29,408 bases of DNA from an uncultured Flavobacteriales bacterium (GTDB taxonomy: Bacteria > Bacteroidota > Bacteroidia > Flavobacteriales_D > Sanyastnellaceae), in contig CALKYI010000063.1 in assembly GCA_938003665.1 (NCBI GenBank), positions 1 to 29,408 of the forward strand, given 5' to 3'. The translations under genes and the position numbers were made by a program. The notes beneath the pieces are model-generated. The model was not told where the DNA came from, searched no databases, and was given only the letters and a program-made list of their open reading frames with translations. Below are positions 25,632 through 29,408 of the stretch, piece after piece; the stretch's first letter is position 1; the number at the start of each line of letters is the position of its first letter.

Positions 25632-27617
25632 ATGGCGGAAGAAAATCAAAAACCCACCCCAGGTAACCCTAAATACGACGCATCCAACATCCAAGCCCTC
25701 GAGGGCATGGAGCACGTACGCATGCGCCCCTCTATGTACATTGGAGATGTGGGTGTGCGCGGCTTGCACCACTTGGTGTACGAGGTCGTTGACAACTCCA
25801 TTGACGAGGCGTTGGCCGGGCATTGCGACACCATTCACGTGACCATAACCGAATCCAACGGCATTCGCGTAGAAGACAACGGCCGAGGCATCCCCGTCGG
25901 CATCCACGAAAAGGAAGGCGTATCCGCCCTCCAAGTGGTCATGACCAAGATTGGTGCCGGTGGTAAGTTTGACAAAGACAGCTACAAGGTTTCCGGTGGT
26001 CTCCACGGTGTCGGGGTCTCATGCGTGAACGCATTGTCCAGCCATTTGCGAGCAGAAGTGCACAGGGACGGCAAAATCCACGAGCAGGAATACAGCCGCG
26101 GTAAAGAGGCCTACGCCGTGCGCGAAATCGGCACGTCGGACAAAAACGGCACCACGGTCGAATTCCAGCCCGATGAGCAAATCTTCGAGGCACTTGTTTA
26201 CTCGTACGACACCTTGGCGGATCGCATGCGCGAGCTCGCTTTCCTCAACCAAGGGTTGACCATCTCCCTCACCGACCACCGCGAGCGGGTGCAAGACGAG
26301 GAAGGCAACGACCTCGGGTACCTGAATGAGACGTTCTACTCGACGGAGGGCCTGAAGGATTTCGTCAGCTACCTCGATTCGAACCGCGAACCACTCATTT
26401 CAGAGGTGATTCACGTGAGCGGCGAACGCAACGGAGTCCCCGTTGAAGTCGCGATGACGTACAACACGTCGTTTGCCGAGAACCTCTTCTCGTACGTCAA
26501 CAACATCAACACCCACGAAGGCGGTACCCACCTCACCGGTTTCCGCCGCGGATTGACGCTGACCTTGAAGAAATACGCTGAGTCCAGCGGCATGTTGGAC
26601 AAGCTCAAATTCGACATCAGCGCCGATGACTTCCGTGAAGGATTGACCGCAGTCGTCAGCGTCAAGGTGGCGGAACCGCAGTTCCAAGGCCAGACCAAGA
26701 CCAAGCTCGGCAATGCGGAAGTTTCTGCGCCCGTGAGCCAAGCCGTTTCGGACATGCTCGAGGCCTACCTCGAAGAACACCCGGGCGAGGCCAAGACCAT
26801 CGTCAACAAGGTCATCCTGGCGGCGCAGGCCCGCCACGCCGCACGGAAGGCCCGGGAAATGGTCCAACGTAAAACCGTGATGAGCGGCTCCGGCTTGCCC
26901 GGTAAACTGGCCGACTGTGCCGAGAAAGATCCAGCGTTGTGCGAGCTCTTCCTAGTGGAGGGTGATTCGGCAGGTGGAACCGCGAAGCAAGGCCGAGACC
27001 GGAACAACCAAGCGATCATGCCGCTTCGCGGTAAAATCCTCAACGTGGAGAAGGCCATGCACCACAAGATCTTCGAGAACGAAGAAATCAAGAACATCTA
27101 CACAGCGTTGGGCGTCTCACTCGGAACAGAGGAGGACGAACGGGCCTTGAATTTAACCAAGCTCCGCTACCACAAAATCGTCATCATGTGTGACGCGGAT
27201 GTGGACGGTAGCCACATTGAAACACTGATTTTGACCTTCTTCTTCCGCCACATGAAGGAGTTGATCGAAAGTGGGTACGTCTACATCGCCACGCCACCCC
27301 TCTACTTGGTGAAAAAAGGTTCACGTCAGGTGTATGCCTGGAACGACGACGAGCGCGACCGCCTCATCGAGCAGTTCAAAGGCGCTTCCGGCAGCGACGC
27401 GGGTATCGGCGTGCAGCGCTACAAGGGTCTCGGTGAAATGAATGCGGAACAGCTGTGGGATACTACCTTGAACCCGGAGAACCGCACATTGCGTCAAGTG
27501 ACCATTGAAAATGCAGCCGCTTGCGACCATGTATTCTCCATGCTGATGGGCGACGAGGTTCCCCCGCGTCGTGCCTTCATCGAGGAGAACGCCAAGTACG
27601 CGAACATCGATATTTGA
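25632..27617 (+). CDS. gyrB: DNA gyrase subunit B
   Basis: GyrB supplies the ATPase of gyrase, which introduces negative supercoils. The 661-residue product is the shorter form without the roughly 170-residue insertion of E. coli GyrB. The GHKL ATPase region shows EVVDNSIDEALAG (catalytic Glu51, Asn55) and EDNGRGIPVGI (Asp82), then SGGLHGVGVSCVNAL. The TOPRIM residues are EGDSAGG (Glu443) and DADVDGSH (Asp521, Asp523). The tail has QRYKGLGEMNAEQLWDTTL, a GyrB rather than ParE signature. I chose the ATG at 25632; an upstream GTG at 25572 would add 20 unconserved residues. The 150-bp gap upstream contains TATTTTTA (25576-25583), close to a -7 element. Confidence 0.97.
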   Translation: MAEENQKPTPGNPKYDASNIQALEGMEHVRMRPSMYIGDVGVRGLHHLVYEVVDNSIDEALAGHCDTIHVTITESNGIRVEDNGRGIPVGIHEKEGVSALQVVMTKIGAGGKFDKDSYKVSGGLHGVGVSCVNALSSHLRAEVHRDGKIHEQEYSRGKEAYAVREIGTSDKNGTTVEFQPDEQIFEALVYSYDTLADRMRELAFLNQGLTISLTDHRERVQDEEGNDLGYLNETFYSTEGLKDFVSYLDSNREPLISEVIHVSGERNGVPVEVAMTYNTSFAENLFSYVNNINTHEGGTHLTGFRRGLTLTLKKYAESSGMLDKLKFDISADDFREGLTAVVSVKVAEPQFQGQTKTKLGNAEVSAPVSQAVSDMLEAYLEEHPGEAKTIVNKVILAAQARHAARKAREMVQRKTVMSGSGLPGKLADCAEKDPALCELFLVEGDSAGGTAKQGRDRNNQAIMPLRGKILNVEKAMHHKIFENEEIKNIYTALGVSLGTEEDERALNLTKLRYHKIVIMCDADVDGSHIETLILTFFFRHMKELIESGYVYIATPPLYLVKKGSRQVYAWNDDERDRLIEQFKGASGSDAGIGVQRYKGLGEMNAEQLWDTTLNPENRTLRQVTIENAAACDHVFSMLMGDEVPPRRAFIEENAKYANIDI

Positions 27618-27630
27618 GGCCGCGTAAGGC

Positions 27631-28428
27631 ATGAGTTGGCTCAACAAAACCGTTTGGATCACGGGCGCCAGCAGCGGCATTGGTCGGGCTGCAGCGAACC
27701 GATGGGCGGCACTTGGTGCGCGGGTCATCTTGTCCTCCCGGAAAAAAGAAGCGCTCCAGGAGGTAGCGAATCAATGGACCGAAGAGCAACGATCCCGGTC
27801 CCTCATCTTGCCGTTGGACCTGTCCCAATCCGAGCAATTGCCGGGAAAGGTGGCAGAAGCACTACAATGGGCCGGAACCATCGACGTGATGGTACACTGC
27901 GGCGGCATCAGCCAACGTTCCACCGTATTGGAGACCACCTTGGAGGTGGACCGGCGCGTTATGGAGGTGGATTACTTCGGCACGCTGGCCTTAACCAAGG
28001 CACTGTTGCCCCATTTTGTGGAACGAAAAGCGGGTCAATTCGTCGTTGTGACGAGTTTGATGGGGCTGTTCTCGTCTCCTTTGCGGTCCGGATACTGCGG
28101 AGCCAAACATGCACTGCACGGATTTTTTGAGTCCCTGCGAGCTGAGCACCATGACGATGGCATCGGAGTCACCATGGTGTGCCCCGGTTTCATCCACACC
28201 AACATCAGCATGAACGCCGTGGTAGGCGATGGCAGTCAACAGGGCACCATGGACGCCAAAACAGGAGCCGGGCTTTCCCCGGAAGAATGCGCGGCCAAAA
28301 TGGTGCGTGCCGTAGAGCGCCGAAAACCCGAAGTCCTCATCGGACGTTTCGAAATCGTCGGTGCCTACCTCAAGCGTTTCGCGCCTCGACTTATGCGACG
28401 CATCGTACGCAAGGCAGCGGTAACGTGA
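27631..28428 (+). CDS. Short-chain dehydrogenase/reductase (DHRS7-like)
   Basis: A 265-residue classical SDR. It has the nucleotide-binding TGASSGIG (11-18) and the Ser142-Tyr155-Lys159 active site in VTSLMGLFSSP...YCGAK. The segment corresponding to NNAGISQRS reads HCGGISQRS, and the catalytic-tetrad Asn in the usual VNYFG is Asp114 (MEVDYFG). CPGFIHTNIS follows where SDRs have the PG motif. A basic C-terminal tail (KRFAPRLMRRIVRKA) suggests peripheral membrane contact, as in related lipid or retinoid SDRs. The substrate cannot be read from sequence. It lies 13 bp after gyrB, probably co-transcribed, and ends 3 bp before the stop of the convergent adaptor gene. Confidence 0.92.
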   Translation: MSWLNKTVWITGASSGIGRAAANRWAALGARVILSSRKKEALQEVANQWTEEQRSRSLILPLDLSQSEQLPGKVAEALQWAGTIDVMVHCGGISQRSTVLETTLEVDRRVMEVDYFGTLALTKALLPHFVERKAGQFVVVTSLMGLFSSPLRSGYCGAKHALHGFFESLRAEHHDDGIGVTMVCPGFIHTNISMNAVVGDGSQQGTMDAKTGAGLSPEECAAKMVRAVERRKPEVLIGRFEIVGAYLKRFAPRLMRRIVRKAAVT

Positions 28429-28431
28429 ACC

Positions 28432-29408
28432 TCAATACTGCGGTTGGTTCCAGACCTTGATCGCGTCCTCCGAGGTCACCCCTGAGATGATTTCGACCGT
28501 AATCCCATCGGACAGCCCGAGTGCGACATCTCGTCGCTCGTAGCGGTTCTCCCCGACCAAGACTTCTACAAAGGTGCTCCCGTTCTCGTATTGGACGAGC
28601 ATCTCCGGCATGACCAACGCGCCGCGGCGTTCGTCCAACACCACGTTGGCGTTGGCTGAATAACCGGCCCGCAGGAACTGATCTTCTTCTAACCCAACAG
28701 CAGCTTTGATTTCGAATTGGATGGCGCCCGCCTCCTCGATGCCTTTGGGGCTTATGTATTCGAGGGTTGCCGGGATGACCAAATCCTCAATCGCTCCCAC
28801 AGTCAATTCAATGGCCATTCCAACCGAGAGCTTCTCCACTTCTGATTCATCAATTTTCCCAACGAAAATGAGGTCCTGCATATCCGCCACGGTTGCGATG
28901 GTGGTGCCCTCGTTGAAATTATTCGCTTCGATGACGCTGTTGCCCTTCTTCACGGGAACATCGAGCACCATGCCGTCGATGGTCGAGGTGATCAAGGTAT
29001 TGGAGGTGCGACCGCTTCGCGCTGCCACACCGTCTTGGATGATGCGCAGATTATCCTCGGCCGCGTAGAATTCTTCTTGGGCTTGCTTCCGCGCCAATTC
29101 GAACCGTTGGAAATCGGCCGCCGCGATGATGCCATCCTCCAACAGCAGTCGGTTCCTTTCAGCGTTGGTCTCAGCGTCTTCCAGGCTGATGCGCGCGCGC
29201 TCCAACCGGGTTTCAGCGCTACTCAGGGCTCCCATATCGGGAACCACCATGACTTCCGCCAGCACTTGGCCCGATTCCACCAATTCCCCTGCTTCTACTT
29301 GAACCCGGCGCACAATGCCTGAGATTTGCGGCTTGATGAGGATTTCTTGGCGGGGTTGAATGGAACCCGCTGCGACTGTTTTGATGACAATGTCACCGGT
29401 CGAAGGCG
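28432..29408 (-). CDS. HlyD/AcrA-family periplasmic adaptor (efflux membrane-fusion protein), N-terminus outside window
   Basis: The frame stays open to the window edge, giving 325 codons of a membrane-fusion protein. Read in order: the biotinyl-lipoyl half motif KPQISGIVRRVQVEAGELV, an alpha-helical hairpin coiled coil (about ALSSAETRLERARISLEDAE onward), the second lipoyl half around TSTIDGMVLDVPVKKGNSV, then beta-barrel and membrane-proximal domains. Such adaptors link an inner-membrane pump (MacB-type ABC or RND) to an outer-membrane channel. The pattern is closest to MacA-like adaptors, but the partner genes lie outside the window. Apparent internal starts such as the GTG at 29313 are not real starts, because homologous sequence continues upstream. 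Confidence 0.92.
   Translation of the reverse strand, partial: PSTGDIVIKTVAAGSIQPRQEILIKPQISGIVRRVQVEAGELVESGQVLAEVMVVPDMGALSSAETRLERARISLEDAETNAERNRLLLEDGIIAAADFQRFELARKQAQEEFYAAEDNLRIIQDGVAARSGRTSNTLITSTIDGMVLDVPVKKGNSVIEANNFNEGTTIATVADMQDLIFVGKIDESEVEKLSVGMAIELTVGAIEDLVIPATLEYISPKGIEEAGAIQFEIKAAVGLEEDQFLRAGYSANANVVLDERRGALVMPEMLVQYENGSTFVEVLVGENRYERRDVALGLSDGITVEIISGVTSEDAIKVWNQPQY

Overview
The window looks like chromosomal DNA of a Bacteroidota bacterium (Flavobacteriales-like), GC-rich for that phylum. The evidence is the gene content: a CcmE with a CPSKY heme site, a long CcmF, an S46 dipeptidyl-peptidase, a fused FTCD, a short Bacteroidota-style PEP carboxylase, a PorE-like TPR/PD40/OmpA protein, and signal-peptide proteins with Bacteroidota-like features. 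Several starts also carry the Bacteroidota -7 promoter element TAnnTTTG, and Shine-Dalgarno sequences are generally absent. I cannot name a genus. Genes are densely packed, with no gene-free stretch over 170 bp. I see no tRNA, rRNA, CRISPR array, IS element or integrase.

Region 1 (1-8926, + strand) is an almost gapless run: the end of ccmE, then ccmF (cytochrome c maturation), a DUF2520 Rossmann protein, a KdsC-like phosphatase (Kdo/LPS), yidC (membrane insertase), a DUF6438 lipoprotein and an S46 dipeptidyl-peptidase of DPP7 type. Several joints are 1-, 4- or 11-bp overlaps that suggest translational coupling. A hairpin terminator closes the run. Region 2 (9002-12757) has ppc on the minus strand, divergent from trmD-rplS on the plus strand. 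The 83-bp gap between ppc and trmD holds two oppositely oriented copies of TACCTTTG. Region 3 (12825-15829, - strand) is part of a histidine-utilisation operon, hutI then a bifunctional ftcD; hutU and hutH are not in the window.

Region 4 (15875-18402, + strand) holds aroC and a dicarboxylate/amino acid:cation symporter gene broken by a single-base frameshift although every substrate-binding residue is still encoded. Region 5 (18413-25481) is an envelope cluster: a PorE-like protein (TPR, five PD40 blades, CRD-like segment, OmpA_C), a 1024-residue periplasmic TPR protein, and an outer-membrane beta-barrel whose start overlaps the TPR stop. Region 6 (25632-29408) has gyrB, a short-chain dehydrogenase, and on the minus strand a HlyD/AcrA-type adaptor cut by the window end.

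Most of the window is housekeeping. The points most worth a second look are the envelope trio in region 5, the frameshifted transporter, the CXXXY CcmE variant, and the promoter arrangements (a mirrored promoter pair at ppc/trmD and apparently leaderless starts at aroC and the symporter).
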